Origin: a virus | Virus record (IMG/VR): IMGVR_UViG_3300043411_000942 | Coordinates: 62,001-126,000 of that record | Length of the DNA: 64,000 nt | Direction: 5' to 3' (one strand) | Part shown: piece after piece, positions 35,152-42,651 of the stretch | Numbering within the stretch: the stretch's first letter is position 1 | Layout: each line of letters opens with the position of its first letter | Program-made: the position numbers and the translations under genes | Notes under the pieces: generated by a model | Seen by the model: only the letters and a program-made list of their open reading frames with translations | The model's database searches: none | What the model was told of the DNA's origin: nothing

Positions 35152-36293
35152 TAAAATCTCGCCTGTTGGGCCAGGTCGATACACAGGCCGTCTATTCTGT
35201 GCAGGTCTGGCTTCTTAGGGAGCTTCGACACCTTAGCCAGCTCGGTTAGCTCCACGTCTTGCTTCGCTGCCCACTCGACAAGCTCGTAATAGTTCCAAGC
35301 CCCTGCTCGAATGCGTAGCAGGTCCTCAGCGTCCGGACGTCGCACAACAACCTTACCTTCAGTGAGGATTTCGCGGCACATTCGTAGGAGTCTCACTAGG
35401 TGCATGGCATGTTTCGTGTCGTACCCAAACTGCTCTTCTAGTTTCGCACGATCTGGATTGCGATTCTTCTTCCAATCTTGAAATTGCTGCCACTCTCGCA
35501 GTTTACTCGTGTAGCGTCGCTCCAAGTCGAGCAACTCAATGAAGTTCGTTGAAAACCCAAGGGAGTTCGCTGCTGCGTTCCAGGTCTTCTCTTCGACGTC
35601 TTTCCAGGACCACTTGGTGATCTCTAGCAGCCTACGGTAGAACTCGTCCTTAATGGATTGCCGGTTGGCTGGACCAAGCTCCTCTAGCTCGTGCCAATTC
35701 CACTCGTCCATGCGCTTATTGATTGTAGCGGAGGCAGCTGCAAGCTGATCTGCCGGGATAAGCGTGTGCTCAGGTAGATTAAACTCTGCTCGTGTTGGAG
35801 GCGCTACAGGAGGAGTCTTAATCCATCTGTAGTGAGTGTTGATTCTCTTGAGTTGTTGAGTCGCATACCCACTGAACGTGTGCTTTGCACGCTGAGAGAG
35901 GAACAGCTCGCGACTCCCCAGGAGGGTTGTCCCCAATGGGGACACGACCAGGTGGTCACTTTCGTCCGTGTAGAGGATCTCAAGAACGTTTGGATTACAC
36001 TCAGCCGCAAGTTTCATGAACTTGCGGAGTTCGAAGATCGTCAAGTCAGGCTCGGACTGAGTGACCTGCTCTACCGTGTTCAAAAACCCTAGGTAGTACT
36101 CACGCGGAGCGATCATGACTCCGCGTAGATCAAGATCGCTTGTAGGGAGGTTCGTCCCATAGGCGTGACTACCGTGACGAGTCAGGTAGATTGTCCGACT
36201 CGGTACCCACGATAAGTTACCTGAATACACGGGCTTCCAATCAAAGAGAAGCGTACTCTTGACTGGGATCAAGTCACTCCTTGGTGTATCCAT
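35151..36293 (-). CDS. RlaP-like nucleotidyltransferase (RNA-ligase-associated)
   Basis: About 380 aa from ATG 36293 (GTG 36311 possible). RHGSHAYGTNLPTSDLDLRG about residues 39-58 is the nucleotidyltransferase signature hGSh.yGt..p.SDiDlrgv, with metal-binding Asp residues at 53 and 55, then P..YYLGF and FELRKFMKLAAECNPNVLEI. This is the RlaP (PF10127-like) family that co-occurs with RNA ligases in RNA-repair operons. The C-terminal half is helical with KHAMHLVRLLRMCREIL, as in the family. Confidence 0.85.
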   Translation of the reverse strand: MDTPRSDLIPVKSTLLFDWKPVYSGNLSWVPSRTIYLTRHGSHAYGTNLPTSDLDLRGVMIAPREYYLGFLNTVEQVTQSEPDLTIFELRKFMKLAAECNPNVLEILYTDESDHLVVSPLGTTLLGSRELFLSQRAKHTFSGYATQQLKRINTHYRWIKTPPVAPPTRAEFNLPEHTLIPADQLAAASATINKRMDEWNWHELEELGPANRQSIKDEFYRRLLEITKWSWKDVEEKTWNAAANSLGFSTNFIELLDLERRYTSKLREWQQFQDWKKNRNPDRAKLEEQFGYDTKHAMHLVRLLRMCREILTEGKVVVRRPDAEDLLRIRAGAWNYYELVEWAAKQDVELTELAKVSKLPKKPDLHRIDGLCIDLAQQARF

Positions 36294-36447
36294 GGAACCA
36301 CCCTTCTCCACGCGTGTCCGGACGCTGGCAGTGGGCCTGAGCCTCAGCTAGACTCAGGCCTCGCTTACCTCGCACAGCCTTGGGTGGGCCATTGAAGGTA
36401 AACTTGACGATCTTGTATGTATCGTTCGAGGTAGGCTTGCTGCTCAT
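36274..36447 (-). CDS. Internal product, 57 aa, from nested promoter
   Basis: ATG 36447 (MSSKPTSNDTYKIVKF) lies 7 bases after promoter copy 30 and is in frame with the larger ORF, which reads through the promoter as VKSPALLSVGGLM. The short product equals the conserved '...lsLaeAqaHc..p.t.g.gWf.gy' phage protein. A two-gene fusion by loss of a stop is the likely origin. Confidence 0.6.
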   Translation of the reverse strand: MSSKPTSNDTYKIVKFTFNGPPKAVRGKRGLSLAEAQAHCQRPDTRGEGWFHGYTKE

Positions 36448-36852
36448 AAGCCCACCTACGGAAAGTAGAGCTGGGCTCTTAACTCCTTTCTCCACCTCAA
36501 GTTTTATGTACGCAATACATGCCGCCTGGAGCTTTGAGAGGTACTTTCCACATTCTAAGCCATGGAAATGTAAGTCTTTTTTGGGGGATCCTATGGCTGA
36601 CTCTAGAGTTACAGCCATCTGCATCGCTGCCTCCACAAGCTCTTGCGTAACGGCACGTTTACGGTTCGGAGTTAGTCGGAGGATACGAGCGGCTGGGAAA
36701 TCTTCCTGGGCGACTCGGCAAACATCTTGAGCTTCCTCAAGTTCGTGCGCTCCCCAACGTTTCGGCTTAACCTGCATCCCAAAGTAGGGGCCCCCAGGCT
36801 TCCCCGAGTAGGACAGAACGTAACCTAGTAGTTCTTGAGACTTGCGGCCCAT
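36274..36852 (-). CDS. Phage protein, 192 aa, with an internal promoter
   Basis: ATG 36852 (MGRKSQELLGYVL) overlaps the Nudix gene by 28 bases. N-terminal part SGKPGGPYFGMQVKPKRWG, helical centre, then a C-terminal domain KIVKFTFNGPPKAV ... LSLAEAQAHCQRPDTRGEGW that I know as a stand-alone phage protein. A full promoter copy lies inside the frame and starts the C-terminal domain on its own (see 36274-36447). Confidence 0.6.
   Translation of the reverse strand: MGRKSQELLGYVLSYSGKPGGPYFGMQVKPKRWGAHELEEAQDVCRVAQEDFPAARILRLTPNRKRAVTQELVEAAMQMAVTLESAIGSPKKDLHFHGLECGKYLSKLQAACIAYIKLEVEKGVKSPALLSVGGLMSSKPTSNDTYKIVKFTFNGPPKAVRGKRGLSLAEAQAHCQRPDTRGEGWFHGYTKE
36455..36483 (-). promoter_or_regulatory. 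ECF-like phage promoter, copy 30 (inside an ORF)
   Basis: Minus strand: GTTAAG (36483-36478), 16-base spacer, CCGTAGG (36461-36455), 7 bases to ATG 36447. Confidence 0.8.
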
Positions 36853-37259
36853 AGTTGATCCGTTAGCGTGGGAGCCCAAGGGGACTCTAGTAAAAATCTA
36901 AAGAGGTTGAGATTGTACTCTCGAAAAGAGCAAGCCTCCCCCAAGAGCCGTTTGGGATGAACCCAAGAGACAAACACCCCTGGCTCCAGTGTAGCAGGGT
37001 CCCCTTGCCACTGAGTAATCATGTAGGTCCAAACCAAGCATTTACTTACGGAGTCTACCCGAGTAAGTACATGCTCAGCCCTGAGGACCTTTACTCCAGT
37101 CTCCTCCTGGACCTCTCTCACTAGAGCGTCAAATGGCGTCTCGTCGATTTCTAGCTTACCTCCAGGTAACCCTAGATCGTACTGGTTACCTCTTCTGGAA
37201 ACAGCTAGAAGAGCCTCCTCGTGGAGGAGTAGCCCAACTACAGCGATAGGTTTTTGCAT
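36825..37259 (-). CDS. Nudix hydrolase
   Basis: 144 aa, a usual single-domain length. The Nudix box is complete: G34 KLEID E40 TPFDALV R48 E49 VQ E52 E53 TG (GX5EX7REUXEEXGU). Such enzymes hydrolyse nucleoside diphosphates linked to another group (dNTPs, ADP-ribose, NAD derivatives, caps). Substrate not deducible. Overlaps its upstream neighbour by one base. Confidence 0.9.
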   Translation of the reverse strand: MQKPIAVVGLLLHEEALLAVSRRGNQYDLGLPGGKLEIDETPFDALVREVQEETGVKVLRAEHVLTRVDSVSKCLVWTYMITQWQGDPATLEPGVFVSWVHPKRLLGEACSFREYNLNLFRFLLESPWAPTLTDQLWAASLKNY

Positions 37260-37489
37260 TACCGCAGCCTTGTTGGGTTGTCGGAGTTGACTGCGTCTAC
37301 AAGGTCATCGTAGAACCGTAGCTCGTCGAATCTCCCTGGAATAGCCACGGCGTCCCGACTTTGACCTAGACTGTCTGCGTACGCTAGAGCTGCTTCCTCG
37401 GAGTAGAAAACTCTTCGAGTAGCTAGAGTGTAACGACCCAGACTATTGTCCTCCTTGCGGTCTTCTCTTGCAATTACGATAAACTTCAT
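37259..37489 (-). CDS. Hypothetical protein, 76 aa
   Basis: ATG 37489 (MKFIVIAREDRKED) is in ATGA overlap with the 12-aa micro-ORF. The strand, then EEAALAYADSLGQSRDA helix, is a common small phage fold. Confidence 0.65.
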   Translation of the reverse strand: MKFIVIAREDRKEDNSLGRYTLATRRVFYSEEAALAYADSLGQSRDAVAIPGRFDELRFYDDLVDAVNSDNPTRLR

Positions 37490-37524
37490 TTGACTAGACA
37501 CTGACAATCCTCGCACCAACCCAT
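37486..37524 (-). CDS. 12-aa Cys-rich leader micro-ORF
   Basis: ATG 37524 lies 6 bases after promoter copy 31 and opens MGWCEDCQCLVK, ending in an ATGA overlap with the next start. The best example of a translated leader in the window. Three Cys in 12 residues. Confidence 0.5.
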   Translation of the reverse strand: MGWCEDCQCLVK

Positions 37525-37530
37525 ACGACC

Positions 37531-37559
37531 CCTACGATTTTCCCACTTAGAGGTTTAAC
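37531..37559 (-). promoter_or_regulatory. ECF-like phage promoter, copy 31
   Basis: Minus strand: GTTAAA (37559-37554), 16-base spacer, TCGTAGG (37537-37531), 6 bases to the micro-ORF ATG. Shares its -35 with the divergent plus-strand promoter. Confidence 0.8.
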
Positions 37560-37581
37560 CTCGCAATGTTAGGATCGTAGT
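37553..37581 (+). promoter_or_regulatory. Divergent ECF-like promoter, copy 32
   Basis: Plus strand: GTTTAA at 37553-37558, 16 bases, TCGTAGT 37575-37581, 7 bases to ATG 37589. The -35 is degenerate and overlaps that of the minus-strand promoter (near-palindrome GTTTAAC). Confidence 0.55.
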
Positions 37582-37588
37582 TACTAGT

Positions 37589-37885
37589 ATGAAGCGAGCT
37601 AGTACAAAAGCGTCTCGTGCGGTCGACGCTATGATGGTAAAGAAGGTGGACGTCCACAAGCTCTACCTTGTCGAACATCCGAACATATACGAGAAGTTGG
37701 TGCTGGAACTATCTACGGAGATTGAAAAGCAGCGCAGCGGTCCTAATTACACCTGTGTGTCATGGACTGCTCAGATGGAGGCAGCGAACTACTTTAACGA
37801 GCACGGGTTTTCTGACACGTTGACGCACATGCTCAAGCTGCGAGAATCTTCCGTCCCAGTAAGCACTGAGACGGAAGAAACCTAA
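37589..37885 (+). CDS. Hypothetical protein, 98 aa
   Basis: Basic N-terminus (MKRASTKASRAVDAMMVKK), then YLVEHPNIYEKLVLELSTEI, mostly helical, with an acidic end. Single plus-strand gene between two leftward blocks. Confidence 0.65.
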   Translation: MKRASTKASRAVDAMMVKKVDVHKLYLVEHPNIYEKLVLELSTEIEKQRSGPNYTCVSWTAQMEAANYFNEHGFSDTLTHMLKLRESSVPVSTETEET

Positions 37886-37888
37886 CTC

Positions 37889-38200
37889 TCAGTACTCGTC
37901 TCGCTCGTTGTTCCTGCGACCCTTCGTCGATCGGGGCTTCTTCCCCTCTCCTCCCACAAACTCTACATACTTGGACGTAGCTGGGGTTGGAGGGGCAGAT
38001 GTCGAGTAGCTCCCAAAGGCTGGAGCTTGAGGCGTCTCACCAGCTCTCCGCGCTTTGTTGGCAGCCACACAGGACTTACAACGCTTCGGAGGGGTGTACC
38101 CCTTCGAGGCAAAGAACTCTTGGTCCCTTACCGAGTGGATGAATTGCGCACGACAGTTGGGTTCAATGCAAGTGAGAGTGAGATCAGACGGAGCGTTCAT
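37889..38200 (-). CDS. Zinc-ribbon protein (zf-trcl-like), 103 aa
   Basis: LTCIEPNCRAQFIHSVRDQE, then FFASKGYTPPKRCKSCVAAN matches the probable zinc-ribbon family C..C...F.fs..dQ.Ffa.kG...PkrC..Cr. The C-terminal half is a disordered Pro/Ser-rich and basic tail. Confidence 0.75.
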   Translation of the reverse strand: MNAPSDLTLTCIEPNCRAQFIHSVRDQEFFASKGYTPPKRCKSCVAANKARRAGETPQAPAFGSYSTSAPPTPATSKYVEFVGGEGKKPRSTKGRRNNERDEY

Positions 38201-38215
38201 GAACGTAGCGGTTCC

Positions 38216-38440
38216 TTATTTGTGGAGAGTTTCGAGAAGTTGCGTAACAAAGGCGTCTCGTTCGCTTTCAATTCGAACGAGGTCCTCACTGAGTCGACAA
38301 GCCCTGCTTAACATAGCCTCAATTTCCTTAGCTTGCAACTCTACGTCGAGAGATGTAGAATCTGCTAGTCGTTGTCGAGCTTCGTCCAACTCTCGGCCCT
38401 TCTCCTCTATTCGAGTCGAGTACAGACCTAAGGTGGACAT
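38216..38440 (-). CDS. Coiled-coil protein, 74 aa
   Basis: ATG 38440 (MSTLGLYSTRIEEKG) is preferred to the longer frame, which would run into the divergent gene. The rest is one long coiled coil. Confidence 0.6.
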   Translation of the reverse strand: MSTLGLYSTRIEEKGRELDEARQRLADSTSLDVELQAKEIEAMLSRACRLSEDLVRIESERDAFVTQLLETLHK

Positions 38441-38443
38441 TGC

Positions 38444-38983
38444 TTGGCTATCGACCTTACCGAAGAAGTAAGAGTCAAGGTGCGTAGGACCCATCCTTCC
38501 CCATATACACTAGACACTAGCGCTCGTCTAGGTTTTTCGCACTTGTTGGGCCTAGACGGTGTAAGAGTACCCATGCCACTCGACTTTGACTTCAAGTATG
38601 ATGAGCGCACTGACGCAATCCAAAGGCTTGGGCACTACTCGTCTGCCAGTAATCGTGAGGCAACCCGCGAAGAAGCTTTGATGTGGGATCGTATTCAGGA
38701 GCTAGAGAAGCTTCTAGAGAAGGATTGGCCAAAGCCGTTCCGGTCTCTCTTCGACCAGATTCTTACGGTAACCACTCCTTGCGTTGAGCTAAGCGCTGCT
38801 GATATAGGGAGGCTCCTAAGGTACGCAGCTCATTACACCCAGACTGTAACTGACCTTAACTTAACTCGTAAGCAGATTATATGCTCCATTCGACTCATGG
38901 TGGACGGACACCCCACAGTGATTTGGATTAAGCCGAGCACGGAGGTCCCAAGTGGTACGATTCGTGAGGCACCTGGTTGGTAA
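38444..38983 (+). CDS. Hypothetical protein, 179 aa
   Basis: TTG 38444 gives a protein that reads smoothly from the start (TEEVRVKVRRTHPSPYTLDT). ATG 38573 is a safer but shorter choice. Contains MWDRIQELEKLLEKDW and helical CVELSAADIGRLLRYAAHY. Ends in a TAATG junction. Confidence 0.55.
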   Translation: MAIDLTEEVRVKVRRTHPSPYTLDTSARLGFSHLLGLDGVRVPMPLDFDFKYDERTDAIQRLGHYSSASNREATREEALMWDRIQELEKLLEKDWPKPFRSLFDQILTVTTPCVELSAADIGRLLRYAAHYTQTVTDLNLTRKQIICSIRLMVDGHPTVIWIKPSTEVPSGTIREAPGW

Positions 38984-39177
38984 TGTCAACTCCTAAGTTC
39001 CAAATACGTACCGTCATTGTTCGAGGTAACACTTACCTACGAGTCGAGGACGTAGCTGAGTATATTCGGGAGTGTGGGTATGGAGAGGAGACTGATGTAC
39101 GTAACCGATTGAAGAAAGCTGCCGATACCCTTACCGACCAGACCTGGTACTTAGATGGATCTCAAACTCCTACTTGA
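38983..39177 (+). CDS. Hypothetical protein, 64 aa
   Basis: ATG overlaps the previous stop by one base. RTVIVRGNTYLRVEDVAEYI, then a helix, resembles a small HTH or 'excisionase-like' start, but evidence is thin. Overlaps the J-domain gene by 23 bases. Confidence 0.6.
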   Translation: MSTPKFQIRTVIVRGNTYLRVEDVAEYIRECGYGEETDVRNRLKKAADTLTDQTWYLDGSQTPT

Positions 39178-39559
39178 GATGGGTATTACAGTGGAGAGTC
39201 TACGGGAGGTAGATCAAGCTCCATCTCTAGCTGTAGCCAGCTCTAAGCTAGAGGCCCTTAAGCTTCGATTCAAGAGGGAGTTCAATCGGCTTGCCCTAAG
39301 CCTTCACCCCGACCAGACCGGAGGGGATCCCAAAAAGACGGAGAAGTTTAAGCGCCTCTGTCAACTGAAGGTGGAATTTGAAACACTTCAGGCGAAGGAG
39401 CCTACCGTAGCTCCTACGGAGGATGACCTAACCCCTCCTCCTATTCGTATTCGATACTACCCAGTCGCTCGGAAAGTTGATCCAGTGAGTCCAGACCAAA
39501 AAGCCTACCGAACGGCGAACATGACTCCCTCTGACGTAAGGCCTAAACGTGACAGATGA
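39155..39559 (+). CDS. J-domain (DnaJ-like) protein
   Basis: 134 aa. LKLRFKREFNRLALSLHPDQ, then TGGDPKKTEKFKRLCQLKVE about residues 34-75 is a J domain with an intact HPD tripeptide on its loop and a 'G....f..i..A...L' like fourth helix. It would stimulate host DnaK. The C-terminal tail is disordered. No zinc-finger or CTD of full DnaJ. Confidence 0.75.
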   Translation: MDLKLLLEMGITVESLREVDQAPSLAVASSKLEALKLRFKREFNRLALSLHPDQTGGDPKKTEKFKRLCQLKVEFETLQAKEPTVAPTEDDLTPPPIRIRYYPVARKVDPVSPDQKAYRTANMTPSDVRPKRDR

Positions 39560-39899
39560 GCTAAGTACCCCAATCGACCTACCAGACTTTACACATCTGT
39601 CCGTGCCGGAGCTAACGTCCCTCCGGAATCACATTGCGATGCAGACAAAGGAGGCCAGAAAGAAGGCCAACGTAGCCATAGCTAAAACAGGCTCACCTAC
39701 CCTCAAGTCTCTTTGGATGAACTACGTTAGCCTACGTTCGGATACGAGTGCTGAGGATCGTCGAGCCACTAGTAAGCCTTTCTACAATGAGCTTTTGCGG
39801 CACCCGATAGCCTTCCTTGCTTACTCCTACGTGAACTCTCTCCTGATCCTGGATCAAGCGATCGTTCAGGACATGCTACGTAGGTCAAAAGTAGGTTAA
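39549..39899 (+). CDS. Hypothetical helical protein, 116 aa
   Basis: GTG start overlapping the J-domain gene by 11 bases. Helical with HIAMQTKEARKKANVAIAK. The TAA stop lies in promoter copy 33. Confidence 0.6.
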   Translation: MTDELSTPIDLPDFTHLSVPELTSLRNHIAMQTKEARKKANVAIAKTGSPTLKSLWMNYVSLRSDTSAEDRRATSKPFYNELLRHPIAFLAYSYVNSLLILDQAIVQDMLRRSKVG

Positions 39900-39923
39900 A
39901 CCTTCCACCAAAGATTACGTAGG
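39895..39923 (+). promoter_or_regulatory. ECF-like phage promoter, copy 33
   Basis: GTTAAA 39895-39900, 16-base spacer, ACGTAGG 39917-39923, 9 bases to ATG 39933. TAA 39897-39899 is the upstream stop. Confidence 0.8.
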
Positions 39924-39932
39924 GGTTAGCAT

Positions 39933-40676
39933 ATGCGAATTCGAGTAGTGTCTGACCTGCATTGTGAGATGCACAGGGACCGAGGTTGGACCTTGGCCGT
40001 AGAGATTTGCCAAGACCTTGCATTTGACGTCCTAGTTCTTGCTGGGGACATTGCAACGGATGCGACACTAGATCCAGTACTCACAATGTTCTGCGAGCTG
40101 GTTGCACCTAAGCCCGTTCTATTCGTACTAGGAAACCACGAGTACTACGGCGGTTCCGTAGCTGGTACCGAGACAAAAGCTAGAGCGGTAGCGGAAGTGT
40201 TCCCCAACCTTCACGTCTTGGAGGGGGATATCGTAGAACTCCAGGGCCAAAGGTTCCTGGGGTGTACCCTTTGGTACGAGCACCCTAACTGGCTTCCCTC
40301 AGACGCAGACTTCGGGGACTTCAATCACATTGAAGGGTTTGCTGACTTTGTCCACCAGCAAGCAATGGACTCAGCAGACTTCCTTCGGTCCTCGATTCAA
40401 CCTGGTGACGTAGTAATCACACACTTTCTACCTCACCAGGATAGTATCGCACCTAAGTACAGGTTCTCGTCCTCGAATGGGTACTTCCTGCACAACGTGT
40501 CAGACATCGTAAGGTGTGGGGAGGCCAAGCTCTGGATCCACGGTCACACGCATAGCAGCGTAGATTACACGATTAACCAGACTAGGGTAATCTGCAACCC
40601 ATTCGGGTACGCTACAAAACCATACCCAGGAGAGCCAAATCCTGAGTTCAAGTCTCTACTTACAGTGAGGGTTTAG
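39933..40676 (+). CDS. Metallophosphoesterase
   Basis: 247 aa. The calcineurin-like motifs are complete: SDLHCE (residues 7-12), LAGDIA near 36-41, GNHEYY near 68-73, THFLPH near 166 and GHTHS near 208. It binds two metal ions and cleaves phosphoesters. In RNA-repair settings such enzymes remove terminal phosphates, but DNA or cyclic nucleotide substrates are equally possible. Confidence 0.9.
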   Translation: MRIRVVSDLHCEMHRDRGWTLAVEICQDLAFDVLVLAGDIATDATLDPVLTMFCELVAPKPVLFVLGNHEYYGGSVAGTETKARAVAEVFPNLHVLEGDIVELQGQRFLGCTLWYEHPNWLPSDADFGDFNHIEGFADFVHQQAMDSADFLRSSIQPGDVVITHFLPHQDSIAPKYRFSSSNGYFLHNVSDIVRCGEAKLWIHGHTHSSVDYTINQTRVICNPFGYATKPYPGEPNPEFKSLLTVRV

Positions 40677-40678
40677 CG

Positions 40679-40864
40679 ATGGGTATTTTTTGGGAAGCTG
40701 CTTTCAATGCTGCATTGTCAGCGTTAGTCAGCAAGGAGTACCATGACTCCCCTTCAAGCAGGGAGGCGCTGGTCCGGAGGGCTGGTGAGATTGCTACCGC
40801 AGCAGAAGCCGAGAGGGACCGACTAACGAGGCTCTTACTAGAGGACACGCCTTATCGAGGGTGA
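40679..40864 (+). CDS. Hypothetical protein, 61 aa
   Basis: Starts two bases after the phosphoesterase stop. MGIFWEAAFNAALSALVSKE, then Ala/Glu-rich helix. No family recognised. Confidence 0.6.
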   Translation: MGIFWEAAFNAALSALVSKEYHDSPSSREALVRRAGEIATAAEAERDRLTRLLLEDTPYRG

Positions 40865-40866
40865 AG

Positions 40867-41130
40867 TCACTTACAGTAACGGTGTAAGTTAGCACCAAAG
40901 GGGAACTCCACGTCCTCGGTGCTCGGGATTGGCCCGTGGACGAAAAGCTCCATAGCCTCTGGATTCCCACACCTACCTGAATTTAAGCGATGGGGGTAAT
41001 GGTAGGCACCACACCTGCAAATTACCCCTTTCTCTTTACGCCTCCACCTACAAAGCGGTCGACCCAAGCGACACTTCGCAGAGTGTCGCTTGGGTCCATG
41101 GCATTTTGTTGGCTTGGGGTTACTTCCCAA
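40867..41130 (-). CDS. Cys/His-rich protein, about 87 aa
   Basis: TTG 41130 is the best start; the longer frame overlaps the membrane gene by about 100 bases. Cys and His occur in CHGPKRHSAKC, RPLCRW, VICRCGAYHYPH and RCGNPEAM, enough for two zinc sites. Confidence 0.55.
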   Translation of the reverse strand: MGSNPKPTKCHGPKRHSAKCRLGRPLCRWRRKEKGVICRCGAYHYPHRLNSGRCGNPEAMELFVHGPIPSTEDVEFPFGANLHRYCK

Positions 41131-41581
41131 TACGATCAAACCTAGTGGTGTACTTAGCGGTAGGCTTGTCAGACTTGTTGCGTTTAGCTCGTTTGCGTCG
41201 AGGTACCTCAGCGGCACCTTCCGCAGTTTCAGTCCCCTCAGCCACCTCCGCGAGTCTAATCTGTTCCTCGTAACCTACACGAGCGTCTGCTAATCGCCTC
41301 GCCTCCTCCTGAGCCTGCCGTTCCCGCCTCTCGTAGCTTTTCTTGGCTTTTTCGTAGTTTTCTCTAGGGATCGGGTCATACTTTGGAGTTAACCCCAGTA
41401 AGACTAGGGTTGTCCAACAACCCCAAATGACCGTAACCACAAAGACAAAGTTGGATGTTACAGGTGTGACCTCGAACCACCAATGGGGGCAAAGTCTGGA
41501 CTTGAGTAGCCACAGCACGATGGCAGTTAGAGTAACCCACAAGTAGGTTTGTAGGTACTCCACCAAGTGAGTCTTCAACAT
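41120..41581 (-). CDS. Membrane protein with two spans and basic coiled-coil tail
   Basis: 153 aa. Membrane spans about residues 11-28 (QTYLWVTLTAIVLWLLKS) and 43-64 (SNFVFVVTVIWGCWTTLVLLG), then a long charged coiled coil (AKKSYERRERQAQEEARRL) and a Lys/Arg-rich end. Could anchor a cytoplasmic complex. No specific family. Confidence 0.65.
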   Translation of the reverse strand: MLKTHLVEYLQTYLWVTLTAIVLWLLKSRLCPHWWFEVTPVTSNFVFVVTVIWGCWTTLVLLGLTPKYDPIPRENYEKAKKSYERRERQAQEEARRLADARVGYEEQIRLAEVAEGTETAEGAAEVPRRKRAKRNKSDKPTAKYTTRFDRIGK

Positions 41582-42042
41582 GTCAGCTCCATGGGGATTA
41601 CGTAGATTGGCTTACCTGACTTTGACGCCATTTGCAAGGTTTGATAGGTGCCAGATTTGTAATCCTCAGCCCGCCAGAACCCGACTAGGAATGCGCAGTT
41701 GTCAACTAAGTATTGGTTCCTAGTCCTGTAACTCGACTTCAAGTGAAGTGGGTTCTGCAACTCTACGATGCGATCTGCCTTCCTTGACCACTCCTGAGTA
41801 GCTCTGGGTTGGTTCTCAAGGACGTCTGGGACGACAACGACAAGAGAAGGAGTTGCCTTCCCTGAAAGGGCTCTAATCTCTAATGCAGCTTTGAGGGCCT
41901 CCGTGTCCGCACCTAAGGCACCTCCAAAGTAGATGGCGTCTACGTTCGTATTGCCGACAAGACCTCGCATTGCGTTGAATATCCTGAGGGTATCCTTGTA
42001 GGTTACCTGTCGATGTCCCGTGATTGCAGCGACTCTAGGCAC
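41575..42042 (-). CDS. SLOG-superfamily (DprA/LOG-like) nucleotide-binding protein
   Basis: GTG 42042 (MPRVAAITGHRQV) follows GAGG; the TTG at 42078 is the alternative. ITGHR, YFGGALGADTEALKAAL, a Rossmann core, YRTRNQYLVDNCAFLVGFW and GTYQTLQMASKSGKPIYV give the SLOG order, with the GG.lGaD and sGT..tl motifs that bind nucleotide or cytokinin-like ligands. In bacteria SLOG proteins sense or process nucleotide signals in defence. Here a counter-defence or sponge role is possible. Confidence 0.75.
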   Translation of the reverse strand: MPRVAAITGHRQVTYKDTLRIFNAMRGLVGNTNVDAIYFGGALGADTEALKAALEIRALSGKATPSLVVVVPDVLENQPRATQEWSRKADRIVELQNPLHLKSSYRTRNQYLVDNCAFLVGFWRAEDYKSGTYQTLQMASKSGKPIYVIPMELTC

Positions 42043-42113
42043 AGCTACCTCGCAAGAGCCAGTTACTCTGTATGGCAAAGCGCCTAACCTCTAGGGGGTC
42101 TATGGGGAGTACT

Positions 42114-42148
42114 AGGTTGGACTTGGAGTGTAACTCAAGGTCCAACCT
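42114..42148. other. 9-bp hairpin in intergenic gap
   Basis: AGGTTGGAC (42114-42122) pairs with GTCCAACCT (42140-42148). It lies in the 149-base gap between two leftward genes and probably marks a transcript end or RNA-processing site. No T-run. Confidence 0.45.
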
Positions 42149-42191
42149 ATGTGGAAAGCAAGCATGTTTTTCCGTGAGGAGGGTCCAGAAG

Positions 42192-42455
42192 TTACATCGG
42201 GGACACTTTGTCATCGCTTTTCAAATCAGCTTGCAGCTTGAGCAGGGCTGCAACAACCTCGTCAAGGTGTTTGAGAGCAAATCCGCTTCCCTGGTCACAC
42301 CAAGAACCTCGCTCAGTTTCTCCTGGTTGAAGGTAATCATGGCGGAAGTGAACTCCATGAGGGGTAGTCTCTATTACGAACCAATCTCGCCACTGCTCCT
42401 CGGGTGGGAGATCGTCATGTACTGTCGTTGTTTCAATGTCCGCAAGAATCGTCAC
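42192..42455 (-). CDS. Hypothetical protein, 87 aa
   Basis: GTG 42455 follows GGAGG and overlaps the previous stop. Acidic, with EEQWRDWFVIETTPHGVHFR and KHLDEVVAALLKLQADL. No family recognised. Confidence 0.6.
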   Translation of the reverse strand: MTILADIETTTVHDDLPPEEQWRDWFVIETTPHGVHFRHDYLQPGETERGSWCDQGSGFALKHLDEVVAALLKLQADLKSDDKVSPM

Positions 42456-42651
42456 TTGAGTTCTCCTCCTTAGGCTCTTCTTCGTCGGGTAGTAAGAACA
42501 CACTCTTACGCATAGAGCCTAACTGGAGGCTGGCTATTAGCTCAAGGTGAGCTTTGGCAAGCTCTTGTACACCAGTAAGGCACTCTGTAAGTACCTTACT
42601 GGTGGCTTCGAGGTAAGCTTTCGCTACTTTGTTACTCTTCTGGTTACTCAC
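42433..42651 (-). CDS. Hypothetical protein, 72 aa
   Basis: GTG start in a GTGA overlap with the CCA-adding enzyme. Helical (SNKVAKAYLEATSKVLTECL), with an acidic tail ending SSDDSCGH. Confidence 0.6.
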   Translation of the reverse strand: MSNQKSNKVAKAYLEATSKVLTECLTGVQELAKAHLELIASLQLGSMRKSVFLLPDEEEPKEENSSDDSCGH

